From: Hymenobacter frigidus
Lineage (GTDB): Bacteria > Bacteroidota > Bacteroidia > Cytophagales > Hymenobacteraceae
Length of the DNA stretch: 64,000 bases
Reading direction: 5' to 3'
NCBI RefSeq assembly: GCF_014640435.1
Contig: NZ_BMGY01000025.1
Coordinates: forward strand, 1 to 64,000
Part shown: positions 44,396-53,330 of the stretch, in pieces
Position numbering within the stretch: position 1 is the stretch's first letter
Layout of the letters: each line of letters opens with the position of its first letter
Translations under genes and position numbers: made by a program
Notes under the pieces: generated by a model
Database searches by the model: none
Told to the model about the DNA's origin: nothing
What the model saw: the letters and a program-made list of their open reading frames with translations, nothing else

Positions 44396-46281
44396 CAGCT
44401 TGAGGGGGCGTCGTCGGCCCGTTGCTTGGTTTTCTTCACCTTAGCGGGTTTGCCCGTGCGGAAAATGTGCTTCCAGTCGGGGTGATAGAGCTGCGAGCGG
44501 TTTTTGCGCGCGCCAATGGCGGCACCCACCACGATGAGCACCGTGCGGGTCAGCTTGTGGGTGCGAATCAGGGCGGCCATATCAGCCAGCTGGCCGGTAT
44601 AGATTTCCTCGTCGTCCCAGCTCACACGGTAGAGAATGGCCACCGGCGTGTCGGCGGGGTAGTGTTCGAGCAGCTGCTCCTGCACGCGCCGGGCGATGGT
44701 GGCGCTCAGGAAGATGCACATCGTGGCCCGGTGCCGGGCCATTTCCTCCAGTTTTTCGTGGGGCGGCAGCGGCGTGTTGCCCGCGCCCCGGGTCAGGATA
44801 ATGGTTTGCACCACTTCCGGAATCGTAAACTCCGACTTCAAGCTAGCGGCCGCAGCCTGGAAAGCCGAGATGCCCGGCACGATGAAGTAAGCCATGCCCC
44901 GGTCGTCAAACTCCGACATCTGCTCCTGAATGGCCCCGTAAATGGAGGGGTCGCCGGAGTGCAGCCGCACCGTGAGGTGGCCGCGCCGGTAGTGGGCTTC
45001 CATAAGTTTGAGCTGCTCTTCGAGCGTCATGCTGGCCGAGTCGCGCACCACCGCGCCGGACTTGGCGTAGTGCGTGAGGCGCTCGGGCACCAGGCTGCCG
45101 GCGTAGAGAATCAGGTCGGCCGCTTCCAGCAATTCCTTGCCCTTCACGCTGATGAGGCTGGCATCGCCCGGCCCCGCGCCCACGATGGCAATGACGCCAC
45201 GACGCTCGGCGGCCGCTTCCAGCGCCACGGCCAGGGTGTGTTTCTTGCCCGAAGCCACCGTAACTTTTTGCTTTTCGAGCAGCAGTACCGCGTTGCTGCT
45301 GCTGAGCAGGGCGGCCGCCTCGCCCACGCTGGGCACCCCGAGCTTGCTGAGCACCACGTCAGAAGGATTGGGCGTCGTCTTCGAGTTGAGCGCCTCGGCC
45401 GGGTAGGTCAGCAGAGGTACGTCCAGGCGCTGCGCCAGCGCGATAAACGCGGTTTCGTCGTACTTGATGTCGATGGAGCCGATGGACTTCACCGACTCCA
45501 CGGCCAGCTGGTGCGCGGCCAGCTGCTCGCGCACCGAGGCGTCGAGCAGGTCGGTTTCAATGTCGCGCGAGCAGCCCAGGCCCAGGTGCAGTACCGGCGC
45601 GTAAAAGCAGAGCGCCGGGATGGGCACCGCCAGCGGGCGGTAGGTCACGGCCAGCAGCAGCGCGTACGGGCTCCAGTCGACCCCCTCGCGGCTGTAGAAA
45701 ACGTCCACGAAGGGCGGCCGGCTCTTTTCCAGCCAACGGGTGCCCTCGTCCTGAATTTCCAGCAAAAGCGCCGTCCGGCCGTTGTTCACGAACCGCGAAA
45801 CCAGCTGGTTGAGCGGCTCGCTGGGCACGGCCCGCCACCGAAACTGCGCGGCCAGCGTGTCGAGCGCCCAAAGGTCCTGCAAGTCGCTGGCCGTGGTGAT
45901 GACGGCCTGCGCTCCCAGCACCCGCGCCAGGCGCTGGGCCAGCGCGTTGGCCCCGCCCACGTGCCCCGACAGCACCGGCTGCACGAATTGCCCGTGGTCG
46001 TCGAGGTTGATGACGGCCGGGTCGGTGGCCTTATCCTGCACGTAGGGCGCAATGCTGCGCACGCAGATGCCCAGAGCGCCGATGAAAACAAAGGCTTCGT
46101 AATTCGCGAATTCGGTGGCCAGAAAGTCTGCGATGGACGCAATGGCTTGCACAGCCGGCAGCCCAACGGCCGGCCGGGTCGAAAACACGAGGCTGCCGGC
46201 CAGCTCGCGGCGGAGCTGCTCGGCCAGGAGCACGCCGCGGTCGGTGCTGGCCAGGATGGCGGTGGCGGTAGGCTTCTTCAT
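44395..46281 (-). CDS. CbiG-CobM/CbiF fusion (cobalt-precorrin-5A hydrolase + precorrin-4 C11-methyltransferase)
   Basis: A 628-residue fusion. Residues 1-~345 are CbiG: N-terminal part (FIGALGICVRSIAPYVQDKATDPAVINLDDHGQ in pieces), middle domain, and the C-terminal CobE-like domain (LGLGCSRDIETDLLDA). Residues ~355-610 are the SAM methyltransferase CobM/CbiF ([46 protein letters not shown]). The two act on consecutive intermediates, so the fusion makes sense. It is the first gene after the 157-bp gap holding a palindromic repeat. Confidence 0.92.
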   Translation of the reverse strand: MKKPTATAILASTDRGVLLAEQLRRELAGSLVFSTRPAVGLPAVQAIASIADFLATEFANYEAFVFIGALGICVRSIAPYVQDKATDPAVINLDDHGQFVQPVLSGHVGGANALAQRLARVLGAQAVITTASDLQDLWALDTLAAQFRWRAVPSEPLNQLVSRFVNNGRTALLLEIQDEGTRWLEKSRPPFVDVFYSREGVDWSPYALLLAVTYRPLAVPIPALCFYAPVLHLGLGCSRDIETDLLDASVREQLAAHQLAVESVKSIGSIDIKYDETAFIALAQRLDVPLLTYPAEALNSKTTPNPSDVVLSKLGVPSVGEAAALLSSSNAVLLLEKQKVTVASGKKHTLAVALEAAAERRGVIAIVGAGPGDASLISVKGKELLEAADLILYAGSLVPERLTHYAKSGAVVRDSASMTLEEQLKLMEAHYRRGHLTVRLHSGDPSIYGAIQEQMSEFDDRGMAYFIVPGISAFQAAAASLKSEFTIPEVVQTIILTRGAGNTPLPPHEKLEEMARHRATMCIFLSATIARRVQEQLLEHYPADTPVAILYRVSWDDEEIYTGQLADMAALIRTHKLTRTVLIVVGAAIGARKNRSQLYHPDWKHIFRTGKPAKVKKTKQRADDAPSS

Positions 46282-46320
46282 TAGAATTACTACGTTTTTA
46301 AAATCAAGTTTTTAGGCAAT

Positions 46321-46426
46321 AAGAACGTCATGCTGAGCGCAGCCGAAGCATCTCGCGTGCAGCAGTAACCCAATCGTGAGGACGAAGCAGTAGAGATGAT
46401 TCGGCTGCGCTCAGCATGACGTTCTT
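46321..46426. repeat. Long palindromic repeat between cbiET and cbiG-cobM
   Basis: Two 34-bp arms (46321-46354 and 46393-46426) are inverted with one mismatch around a 38-nt spacer. The arm contains GTCATGCTGAGCGCAGCCGA, a sequence I recall as highly repeated in Hymenobacter genomes. A T-rich tract follows on the plus strand only. It splits an otherwise overlapping operon and could form a large hairpin in the mRNA. Confidence 0.8.
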
Positions 46427-46438
46427 TTCTCTTTTTAT

Positions 46439-47626
46439 TTATTGTTTAATAGCCGTTAACACCCAAATTGGGTTGTGCTGGTCGAGTTGAATGCGCTCGG
46501 GGGGCAGTAGCTGCCAGCCCAGCGCGGGCACCTGCGCCACAAATTGCGCGTGGCTGCGCTCCAGCACGGCGTTGAGGACGATGGCGGCGCCGGCCGGCAG
46601 GTGCGCGTCGAGCAGGGTCAGCAGCTCGGGGAGCCGGTTGCCGTGCCCGCCGATAAATACGGCGTCGGGGGCGGGGCGAGCGGCCAGGTCCAGGGCGAAG
46701 AAATCGCCCATCACCACCTCCAGGCCGGGGGCCGACAAGCGGCGCGCATTGGTTTCAATGAGGGCCTCGCATTCGGGCCGCTTCTCAAACGCCACCACGT
46801 GCAGGTGCGGAAACAGGCACCGGGCCTCGATGGCGACCGAGCCGGTGCAAAAGCCGATGTCCCAGAAAACGCGCTTGCCGGCGAGCTGCAGCTGCGCCAG
46901 ACTCAGCAGGCGGATGGCCTTTTTGGTCATCATGCCCGGCCGGCCGGGGAGGCCGGCAAACAGCGAGTCGTCGAGGCCCCAGTGGCGGGGCCGGGCGGTG
47001 GTTTGGCGCAGCAACACGCAGTTCAGGGCGTGAAAATCCCGCGCTGCCACCTGCGGCAGCGCGTAGCACCCCACCCGCTGCTGCGGGCCGTCGAGGTCTT
47101 CGCCCACCACCATTTCATAATGGTCGAACTGATAAGTGAGCAGCCGTTCGGCAATGGCCGCCGGGCCGCGCACGGCATCGGTGAGCACGGCAATAAGTGG
47201 CTCCTGGTGCAGCAGGGCTTGGTCCAGCTCCTGCCAGTCGCGGCCGTGCACCGAGGTATTTTTTACCTGCTCGTAGGGCTGGCAGATGTGGGCGCACAAC
47301 CGTTGCACGCTGCTGAACGACGGATATATCGCGAGGTGAGCCCCCGGGTCGTGGGCCTGAATGGTGCGCACGATGCCATAAAAAAGCGGGTCGCCACTGG
47401 CGAACACCAGAATCGGGCCAGGGGCCGCCCGGTACTGCGCAAACAGCGCCGGCATGTCGCCACCGATGGTAATCCAGGTGTGACCGGCGGGCAGCAGGTG
47501 CCGCACCAGCGCATAATGCCGCCGCCCGCCCGAAAACACGGCGTGCTCGGTCAGCCGCTGGCGTAGCTCCAGCGACAAATCCACGTCCGCCCGATTCGGC
47601 AGCCCGACCACGGTGTAATGCCTCAT
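46439..47626 (-). CDS. cobL: Precorrin-6Y C5,15-methyltransferase (CobL; CbiE-CbiT fusion)
   Basis: A 395-residue bifunctional enzyme. The N-terminal CbiE methyltransferase (~1-200: VFASGDPLFYGIVRTI, YPSFSSVQRLCAH, ALTDAVRGPAAIAE-like) is followed by C-terminal CbiT (~215-395: LPGRPGMMTKKAIRLLSLAQL, VFWDIGFCTGSVAIEA, AVFIGGHGNRLPELL). It methylates C5 and C15 and decarboxylates. The start overlaps the cobJ-cbiC stop (ATGA). Last gene before the palindrome gap. Confidence 0.94.
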   Translation of the reverse strand: MRHYTVVGLPNRADVDLSLELRQRLTEHAVFSGGRRHYALVRHLLPAGHTWITIGGDMPALFAQYRAAPGPILVFASGDPLFYGIVRTIQAHDPGAHLAIYPSFSSVQRLCAHICQPYEQVKNTSVHGRDWQELDQALLHQEPLIAVLTDAVRGPAAIAERLLTYQFDHYEMVVGEDLDGPQQRVGCYALPQVAARDFHALNCVLLRQTTARPRHWGLDDSLFAGLPGRPGMMTKKAIRLLSLAQLQLAGKRVFWDIGFCTGSVAIEARCLFPHLHVVAFEKRPECEALIETNARRLSAPGLEVVMGDFFALDLAARPAPDAVFIGGHGNRLPELLTLLDAHLPAGAAIVLNAVLERSHAQFVAQVPALGWQLLPPERIQLDQHNPIWVLTAIKQ

Positions 47627-49011
47627 CCGTTTAACAAAGCAGTTGCTGCCTGCTCCACGCCCTGCGGCAGGGTAAAGGCTGCGTTCACAATGCTGGCGGC
47701 CACGTTGCTGCCGCCCTTGCGCCCTTCGATGATGACGGTCGGCAGGGTTTTAATGCTCTTGAGCCGAAGCTTGGCTTCCACCACATTCACGAAGCCGACT
47801 GGCGCGGCGATGATGCCCGCCGGCTGGCAGCGGCCCGCCTGGTACTGGTCGACCAACTCGAACAGGGCCGTGGGCGCGTTGCCGACCACGAACAGCGCGG
47901 TGGGGTGCTCCGCGATGGCCAAACGCATGCCGGCCTGGCTGCGGGTGAGCCCTTCGCGCTCCGCCAGCCCGGCCACGCGCTCATCGTTGAGGTAGCACAG
48001 CACCGACACGCCAAACTTTTCGCGAAAAGCTCGGGTGATGCCGGCCTGCACCATGGTCACGTCCGTCACCACGGTGCCGCCCCCGGCCAGGTAGGCCTGC
48101 CAGTGTTCGAGGGGCTGGCCCTGCGCGAAATACAGCTGCTCGTACTCAAAATCGGCGGTGCTGTGGATGCAGCGCAGCACCGCCCACTGGTCGGCGGCCG
48201 ACAAATCAGCGCGCTGGAGCTGGGCCCGGATTTGCCGAAAGCTCTCCTCCTGAATCTCCTCGCCGCTCACGGGCTTGCGGGCCAGGTAGCCGCGGGGCGT
48301 CACCAGAAACTCGCCGAAGCGGTAGGTTTGGGAGTTACCAATCAGCACCAGGCAGAACATGTCCACAGTTTCCACGGTCAGGTCGGTCAGGGTGGTGAGG
48401 GTGACGGTTTCCTCGGGGCGCGTGACCTGCCGCACGATGGCCACGGGCGTTTCGGGCGCGCGGTGCAGCAGGAATATTTCCCGCAGGCGGGCCAGCTGCC
48501 AGTTGCGCTTCTGGCTGCGCGGGTTGTAGAGCGAGGTCACAAAATCGCCGGTGGCGGCGGCCGTCACGCGCTTTTCGATGGTGGCCCAGGGCGTCATCAA
48601 ATCCGAGAGCGAGAGGCAGCAGAAGTCGTGGCCGATGGGCGCGCCCAGCCGGGCCGCCGCCGCCTGAAAGGCGCTGATGCCGGGCACGGTTTGCAGCTGA
48701 ATATCGGTGCGCTGCTGCCGGGCGGCGTACTCGTACACCAGCGAAGCCATGGCGTAAATGCCGGCATCGCCGGAGCTGATGACCACCACGTGGGTATTCG
48801 GCCGGCAGCTGTTCACGGCCAGTTCGGCCCGGGCTTCTTCCTCCGAAAGCTCCCGCCCGATGCATTCGCAGCCCGGCTTGAGCAGGTGGCTAACGAACTG
48901 AAAATAATAGTGGTAGCCAATCACGATATCGGCATCAGCCAGCACGTGCAGGGCCGCCGGCACCAGGTACGCGTCTGAGCCGGGGCCAATTCCAACGACA
49001 CTTAATTGCAT
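47623..49011 (-). CDS. CobJ-CbiC fusion (precorrin-3B C17-methyltransferase + precorrin-8X methylmutase)
   Basis: A 462-residue fusion. Residues 1-~245 are CobJ/CbiH ([68 protein letters not shown]), the ring-contraction methyltransferase. Residues ~255-462 are CobH/CbiC methylmutase ([54 protein letters not shown]). It lacks the extra C-terminal iron-sulfur domain seen in some CbiH. It overlaps cobI by 10 bp. Confidence 0.93.
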   Translation of the reverse strand: MQLSVVGIGPGSDAYLVPAALHVLADADIVIGYHYYFQFVSHLLKPGCECIGRELSEEEARAELAVNSCRPNTHVVVISSGDAGIYAMASLVYEYAARQQRTDIQLQTVPGISAFQAAAARLGAPIGHDFCCLSLSDLMTPWATIEKRVTAAATGDFVTSLYNPRSQKRNWQLARLREIFLLHRAPETPVAIVRQVTRPEETVTLTTLTDLTVETVDMFCLVLIGNSQTYRFGEFLVTPRGYLARKPVSGEEIQEESFRQIRAQLQRADLSAADQWAVLRCIHSTADFEYEQLYFAQGQPLEHWQAYLAGGGTVVTDVTMVQAGITRAFREKFGVSVLCYLNDERVAGLAEREGLTRSQAGMRLAIAEHPTALFVVGNAPTALFELVDQYQAGRCQPAGIIAAPVGFVNVVEAKLRLKSIKTLPTVIIEGRKGGSNVAASIVNAAFTLPQGVEQAATALLNG

Positions 49012-49730
49012 AGCAGACTCTTGAGGATGAGCAGGGAAAAATAGGGAAGCTCCCGCGCCGCCACCTCCGCGAGGTCGGTGCTGAGGTACTGGTCGGGGGT
49101 GCCGAGCTTCTCGGCGTAGAGCAGCGTGGCGTGGCCCGCCGCCACCGCCGGGCGCACGTGGGCCAGGGCACCGCGCACCTTTATCAGCACCACCGTTTCG
49201 AAGGTGCGCAGGTACTGGTCCAGCGCCGCGGCGCTGGCCAGCAGCGGGATGATGGCCACCTTCTCGCGCAGCACCGCTAGGGGTACCTGGTGCGCGGCCG
49301 TGGCCAACAGAAACGACGGCACGCCGGCGATGATTTCCACCGGCAGCCGGTGGGCGTGCAGGTGCTTGAGCAGGTAGGCGAAGGTGCTGAAAAAGGTAAT
49401 GTCGCCCTCGCTGACGAACGCCACCGTGCGGCCCGCCTCGTAATCGGCCTGCACCAGCCGAAACGTCTGCTCGTAGCCTTGCAGCGCAGCCGCCCGGTCG
49501 GTAGACATGGGCAGGAACAGACCCCGGAATCGGGTTTCGTCCAGGTCCAGCTGACGGAGTATCGCCAGCGAATAGCTGCTCTGCTGCCCGTCGGCCAGTT
49601 GGGAACCAGGGTAGTAAATGAGGTCGGCCCGCTGCAAGGCGCGCAAGCCCTTCACCGTGATGAGTTCCGGGTCGCCGGGACCGAGCGAGACGCCGTAGAT
49701 TTTGCCTGGATGAATAGAAATAGGGACCAT
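49002..49730 (-). CDS. cobI: Precorrin-2 C20-methyltransferase (CobI/CbiL)
   Basis: A 242-residue SAM-dependent methyltransferase: start [21 protein letters not shown], then [44 protein letters not shown]. Normal length. It follows cbiX with a 3-bp gap and overlaps cobJ-cbiC. Confidence 0.93.
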   Translation of the reverse strand: MVPISIHPGKIYGVSLGPGDPELITVKGLRALQRADLIYYPGSQLADGQQSSYSLAILRQLDLDETRFRGLFLPMSTDRAAALQGYEQTFRLVQADYEAGRTVAFVSEGDITFFSTFAYLLKHLHAHRLPVEIIAGVPSFLLATAAHQVPLAVLREKVAIIPLLASAAALDQYLRTFETVVLIKVRGALAHVRPAVAAGHATLLYAEKLGTPDQYLSTDLAEVAARELPYFSLLILKSLLCN

Positions 49731-49733
49731 GAA

Positions 49734-50672
49734 CTAGATGCCGAGCAGGTTTTTGAGCTTCGGGAGCAGCCCTTTTTTGGCACCTATCTTCTGTTCTTCT
49801 TCGAACAGAATACCCTTCACGTTGAGGTGGTGGCCCATCTGTTCTTTGCCCACTTCGTCTTCGAAGCCAATCATTTGCGTGCGGTACTTGCAGAGCTGGC
49901 AGTTCATGTTGGGGCTGCCGAACTCGACTTCGGCGATGCGCTCGTCCACGGCCCGCAGCAGCAGCTCATCGCTGCCGAAGGAGCTGGTGTACAGATATTC
50001 TTTCGCCGAAGTGGCGCCGTGGGCTTCCACCTGGCTGTAGATGCGCTTGAGCAGCACGCCGGTAAAGAGAAACACGGGCAGCACCACCACTCGCCGGTAG
50101 GGCAGGTTTTCGAGCAGCGGCAGCGTGTCCTGCAACAGCGGCTTGGCGACGCCGATGAAGGCCGTGGTAGCAAAGCCGAAGCCCAGGCCTTCCCAGAGCA
50201 GACGGGTGAGCTTGGCCACTTCCGAATTAGCGTCGGGGTCGTTGGTGCCGCGCCCCACCACCAGCAGGCAGCACTCCTCGCGGGGCACCGGGGCGTGGGC
50301 GGCTTCGGCCTGCGCCACCATCTGCCGGGCAAGCTGCAACAGCGGGGCCGTGATGCCCAGGTGCCGGCCCAGGGTGATTTTCAGGTCCGGGTACTGCTGC
50401 TGGAGCGAGTTCATCTCGAACGGGATATCGTTCTTGGCGTGCCCGCCGGCAAATAGGATGGCCGGGATGGCCGTAATTTGGCGCACGCCCTGCTGGTACA
50501 TGCGCTCTACGGCCGCCGCGTACACCGGGTGGGCAAACTCCAGAAAGCCGTAGTCGATGACCCGGTCGGGGTAGCGCGGAATCAGGCCCGCCACCAGCTC
50601 CTGGAAGCCGGTCGTGCCTTCCTTGTCGCGGCTGCCGTGGCCACAAATCAAAATACCTTGTTTGCTTGACAT
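49734..50672 (-). CDS. cbiX: Sirohydrochlorin cobaltochelatase (CbiX, long form)
   Basis: A 312-residue class II chelatase with two CbiX halves. First-half active-site His in ILICGHGSRD and metal-side His in AILFAGGHAKNDIP; second half LVVGRGTNDPDANSE and FLFTGVLLKRI. A C-terminal extension has a CxxC (MNCQLCKYRTQMIGFE) and GHH, which in long CbiX proteins accompanies an iron-sulfur cluster or a His tail. It inserts Co2+ into sirohydrochlorin early, with no ATP. Same operon as cobI and cobA. Confidence 0.92.
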   Translation of the reverse strand: MSSKQGILICGHGSRDKEGTTGFQELVAGLIPRYPDRVIDYGFLEFAHPVYAAAVERMYQQGVRQITAIPAILFAGGHAKNDIPFEMNSLQQQYPDLKITLGRHLGITAPLLQLARQMVAQAEAAHAPVPREECCLLVVGRGTNDPDANSEVAKLTRLLWEGLGFGFATTAFIGVAKPLLQDTLPLLENLPYRRVVVLPVFLFTGVLLKRIYSQVEAHGATSAKEYLYTSSFGSDELLLRAVDERIAEVEFGSPNMNCQLCKYRTQMIGFEDEVGKEQMGHHLNVKGILFEEEQKIGAKKGLLPKLKNLLGI

Positions 50673-50690
50673 GGGGTAGTGGAACTAGGG

Positions 50691-51476
50691 TTAAGGAATA
50701 AGGTAAGCGGCGGCCTCGTCGAGCGAGCAGGCGTATTTTCCGATGATGAAAACCACCGGCATGGGGAGCTTGGCCTCGGCTAGGGCCGCCTCAATGTCCG
50801 GGAGCAGGGCCGTAACCAGGCGCTGCCCCGGCCCCGACACCTCCGAGATGGCCGACACGTAGATGGCGGCCGGGCCGGCCGCCGCCCGCAGCGTTTCCAC
50901 CACGCGGCCCAGGTTGCTCAGGCCCATGTACATCACCAGGGTCGTGCCCGTGTGCAGCATGTTGGCCAGGGCGTCGAGCTGCTCAAAATCGTAGTTGGCC
51001 GTATGGGCCGTGCACAGCAGCACCGCGTTGCTGTGGTTGCGCTCGGTGAGGGGAATGTGCGTGAGGCTGGCGGCCGCGATGCCGGCCGTCAGGCCCGGCA
51101 CCACCTCGTAGGGCACTTGCTGCTCACGCAGGTAGCGGATTTCCTCGGCTGCGCGGCCAAAGATGAACGGCTCGCCGGATTTCAGCCGCACCACCCGCTT
51201 GCCCTGGCGGGCGTGCGCCACCATGGTCTCGTTGATGGCCTGTTGCCGCTGCTCGGGGTCGAGCTGGTCGCCGTATTTTTTGCCGGCGTAGACGAGCACG
51301 GCCCCGGGCGCGCACAAAGCCATGATTTCGGCCGACACCAGGTTGTCGTAGAGCACCACGTCGGCCTGCTCGAGCCGGCGCAGCGCCCGCAGCGTGAGCA
51401 GGTCGACCGCGCCCGGCCCGGCCCCCACAATGCTAACCAGGGGCAGCAGGATGTCGTTAGTTGGACTCACGGGCAA
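50691..51476 (-). CDS. cobA: Uroporphyrinogen-III C-methyltransferase (SUMT)
   Basis: A 261-residue enzyme making precorrin-2. Start VSIVGAGPGAVDLLTLRAL, then DVVLYDNLVSAEI, RVVRLKSGEPFIFGRAAEEI, VPGLTAGIAAASLTHIPLTER, TLVMYMG. It is a single-domain SUMT with no CysG oxidase/ferrochelatase part, so precorrin-2 oxidation must come from elsewhere. It overlaps the SDR gene by 20 bp. Confidence 0.94.
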   Translation of the reverse strand: MPVSPTNDILLPLVSIVGAGPGAVDLLTLRALRRLEQADVVLYDNLVSAEIMALCAPGAVLVYAGKKYGDQLDPEQRQQAINETMVAHARQGKRVVRLKSGEPFIFGRAAEEIRYLREQQVPYEVVPGLTAGIAAASLTHIPLTERNHSNAVLLCTAHTANYDFEQLDALANMLHTGTTLVMYMGLSNLGRVVETLRAAAGPAAIYVSAISEVSGPGQRLVTALLPDIEAALAEAKLPMPVVFIIGKYACSLDEAAAYLIP

Positions 51477-52347
51477 GCTCCTGAAAAAGGGTTAGGGGAT
51501 TGGGGTATAAAAACTCATAGCCCAGCGCGGCCTTCAGCTTTTCCGAGCTCACTACCTTGTACGGCAGCGGCTGCGCGGGCCCCAGGTCGGGCAGGGCGAA
51601 GCCCTGGGCGTGCGCGGCGGCCGCGTAGTATTCCCGCCGGATGGGGTGCTCATCGGTGCAGGCGTTGAATACCTGCCCCCAGGCCTGCTGGCGCACAATC
51701 TCGCCGCAGATTCGCACGCAGTCGTCCCGGTGAATGACGTTCATTGGGCTGTCGAGCGCCCGGTTGCGGCCCAGGATGGCCGTCCCGCTGTAGGGCAACC
51801 GGTCGTAGCCAATCAGCCCGCCAAAGCGCAGCACCGTAGTTTGAAAAGCCGGCTCGCCCCGGAGCAGCTGCTCCAGCTGGTACACGATGTGGCCGCCGGC
51901 CCGCACGGGAGCCACCGGGTCCGCCTCGGTGGCCACCTGGTTGTACTCACCATACACCGAGGTGGAGCTGATGTAGAGCACGTGCCGCACGCCGCTGTCG
52001 CGCAACCGGGGAATGAGCGGCGCATACTGCGCCAGCTGCTCCGCCGCCGTCCGGCCCCGTTGCGGCGGCACGGTCACGACCAGCGTGGGCGAGTGCCAAA
52101 ACGGGCCGTCGGGCAGGGCCGTGGCGGCGTCGAGCACCAGCTGAAAAGCGTTCAGGCCCAGGCCCGCCAGCTCGGCCACGCCAGCTTCGGTAGTTCGCGA
52201 CGCATGCACCGAGTAGCCCTGGGCACGCAGGTATTGGGCCAGGGGCAGCCCCAGCCACCCGGCCCCGAGCACGCTGATTCGCCCGAGGTCGGCGGGCGGC
52301 GGGGCTTGAGTAGGCCAGTGGGCACTATGTTCAGAAACGTTGTTCAA
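51457..52347 (-). CDS. NAD(P)-binding SDR/epimerase-like protein in cob operon
   Basis: A 296-residue extended SDR of the YeeZ type: Rossmann loop VLGAGWLGLPLAQYL, YISSTSVYGEY (Ser and Tyr; the YxxxK Lys is replaced: YQLEQ), and a C-terminal helical region. The missing Lys suggests weak or altered oxidoreductase function. It lies 12 bp after the ferredoxin gene and overlaps cobA. Its role in the cobalamin pathway is unknown. Confidence 0.75.
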   Translation of the reverse strand: MNNVSEHSAHWPTQAPPPADLGRISVLGAGWLGLPLAQYLRAQGYSVHASRTTEAGVAELAGLGLNAFQLVLDAATALPDGPFWHSPTLVVTVPPQRGRTAAEQLAQYAPLIPRLRDSGVRHVLYISSTSVYGEYNQVATEADPVAPVRAGGHIVYQLEQLLRGEPAFQTTVLRFGGLIGYDRLPYSGTAILGRNRALDSPMNVIHRDDCVRICGEIVRQQAWGQVFNACTDEHPIRREYYAAAAHAQGFALPDLGPAQPLPYKVVSSEKLKAALGYEFLYPNPLTLFQELARESN

Positions 52348-52359
52348 GAGGCCCCGCGC

Positions 52360-52665
52360 TTAGTCCTGGTGAAAAACGGATTCGGCCACGGGCTCACCCG
52401 CCAGCAGATGCTGGGCCACCAGCTGGGTGGCCAACTCGGGCGTTACGTGTTGGTACCAGGTGCCTTCGGGATGAATGAACACCACCGGGCCGTGCGTGCA
52501 CTGGTCGGTGCAGCGCGTGCGGATGGTGTGCAGCCGCGCCTGCGCCCCATGAGTCGTAATGACGGCCCGCAGCTGCTTCGTGGTGTCTTCCGCGCCTTTT
52601 TTCAGGCAGGAATCGCCGTTGCAGACGAAGGCAATGCGTTGGACGATAGAGAGGTCTTTTCCCAT
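52360..52665 (-). CDS. Small (2Fe-2S) ferredoxin, thioredoxin-like fold
   Basis: A 101-residue protein with Cys 15, 20, 52 and 56 (CNGDSC...RCTDQC), the pattern of thioredoxin-fold [2Fe-2S] ferredoxins found in many cob operons (CbiW-like). The HGPVVFIHPEGTWY strand is typical. It is the first gene after the riboswitch. It probably supplies electrons, or shields cobalt redox chemistry. A related domain is fused to the N-terminus of CobN. Confidence 0.85.
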   Translation of the reverse strand: MGKDLSIVQRIAFVCNGDSCLKKGAEDTTKQLRAVITTHGAQARLHTIRTRCTDQCTHGPVVFIHPEGTWYQHVTPELATQLVAQHLLAGEPVAESVFHQD

Positions 52666-52804
52666 GGCAGGTACAGATTAACCCGGCTCGAAAATCGAGC
52701 GGGCGCACTCACGGGAAAAGGCAATAGGCAACCGGCACCGCCCGCTGAGCGGGGGCTGGTAACCCCACGGCCTTTCTTCCCGAAAGCAATGCGGAGGTAC
52801 AGTT

Positions 52805-52969
52805 CGTAGGCAGGTCTTCTGACTCGTTCGGCAAGTGAGGCCTCCCCGCAGCCGGTGGGCTGCAGTGGCTTGGGGTATCAAATGCAATACATGAACTTAC
52901 AGCAGCGGGAACTGCTCCGGATTTGCACCGGATTCCCTTTTAAGCGCTTTCCCGAAGAAAAGCACACCA
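52805..52969 (-). promoter_or_regulatory. Cobalamin riboswitch
   Basis: On the minus strand the leader has GGAATCCGGTGCAAATCCGG, then AGCAGTTCCCGCTGCTGTAA, the B12-box GCCACTG, and the closing AGTCAGAAGACCTGCC, in the canonical order. These are the conserved core of class I AdoCbl riboswitches. It lies 140 bp upstream of the ferredoxin start. Downstream hairpins (CCCGCTCAGCGGG; CTCGATTTTCGAG near the start) could mask translation. It should shut the whole ferredoxin-to-transporter operon when B12 is ample. Confidence 0.95.
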
Positions 52970-52979
52970 ATGAACGCCC

Positions 52980-52987
52980 CAAAGGTA
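52980..52987 (-). promoter_or_regulatory. Bacteroidota -7 element (TACCTTTG) before the riboswitch
   Basis: Exact TAnnTTTG on the minus strand, 11 bp before the riboswitch core, hence well placed to start the cob operon leader. No clear TTTG at -33. Confidence 0.5.
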
Positions 52988-53176
52988 AGCGGCGGCCCAG
53001 GCTTTTTTGAGATGCTGACCCTACTTCTTTTGGAAACAGCGGTGTCCCGGGCTGCTACTGCTTCCCGAAGCACCGCAGGGACCGGTCCGGACGGAGGGCC
53101 ATACTGAGCTGAACGAGCGCGGGCCGCCAACGCCGTGACCGCCGACCAAAACCTACCGCTGCGGGCGGCTACCGAC

Positions 53177-53325
53177 CTACCGCTCCGGTCGGGCGCGGCG
53201 ACTTTGCCACCATAGCCAATCCACAACCCCGGCGACCACCGCCGCGCACACGGCATGGTTGAGCCGGGCCACGCGGTTGATTTCGGCGGGAGCCAGCCGG
53301 TTCCAGCCCGTGTAGTCGCTGGTGT
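53177..53325 (-). pseudogene. Unrecognised gene 3' remnant
   Basis: An open frame ending at TAG 53177 reads SDYTGWNRLAPAEINRVARL, then NHAVCAAVVAGVVDWLWWQS..., with a membrane-like end. It is cut at its 5' side by the transposase remnant that begins near 53325 on the other strand. Family not recognised. Confidence 0.35.
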
Positions 53326-53330
53326 TTCCC

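Noticed and set aside
52897..53256. 119-codon minus-strand frame
   Set aside because: It overlaps the riboswitch and its leader and has no protein-like signature.
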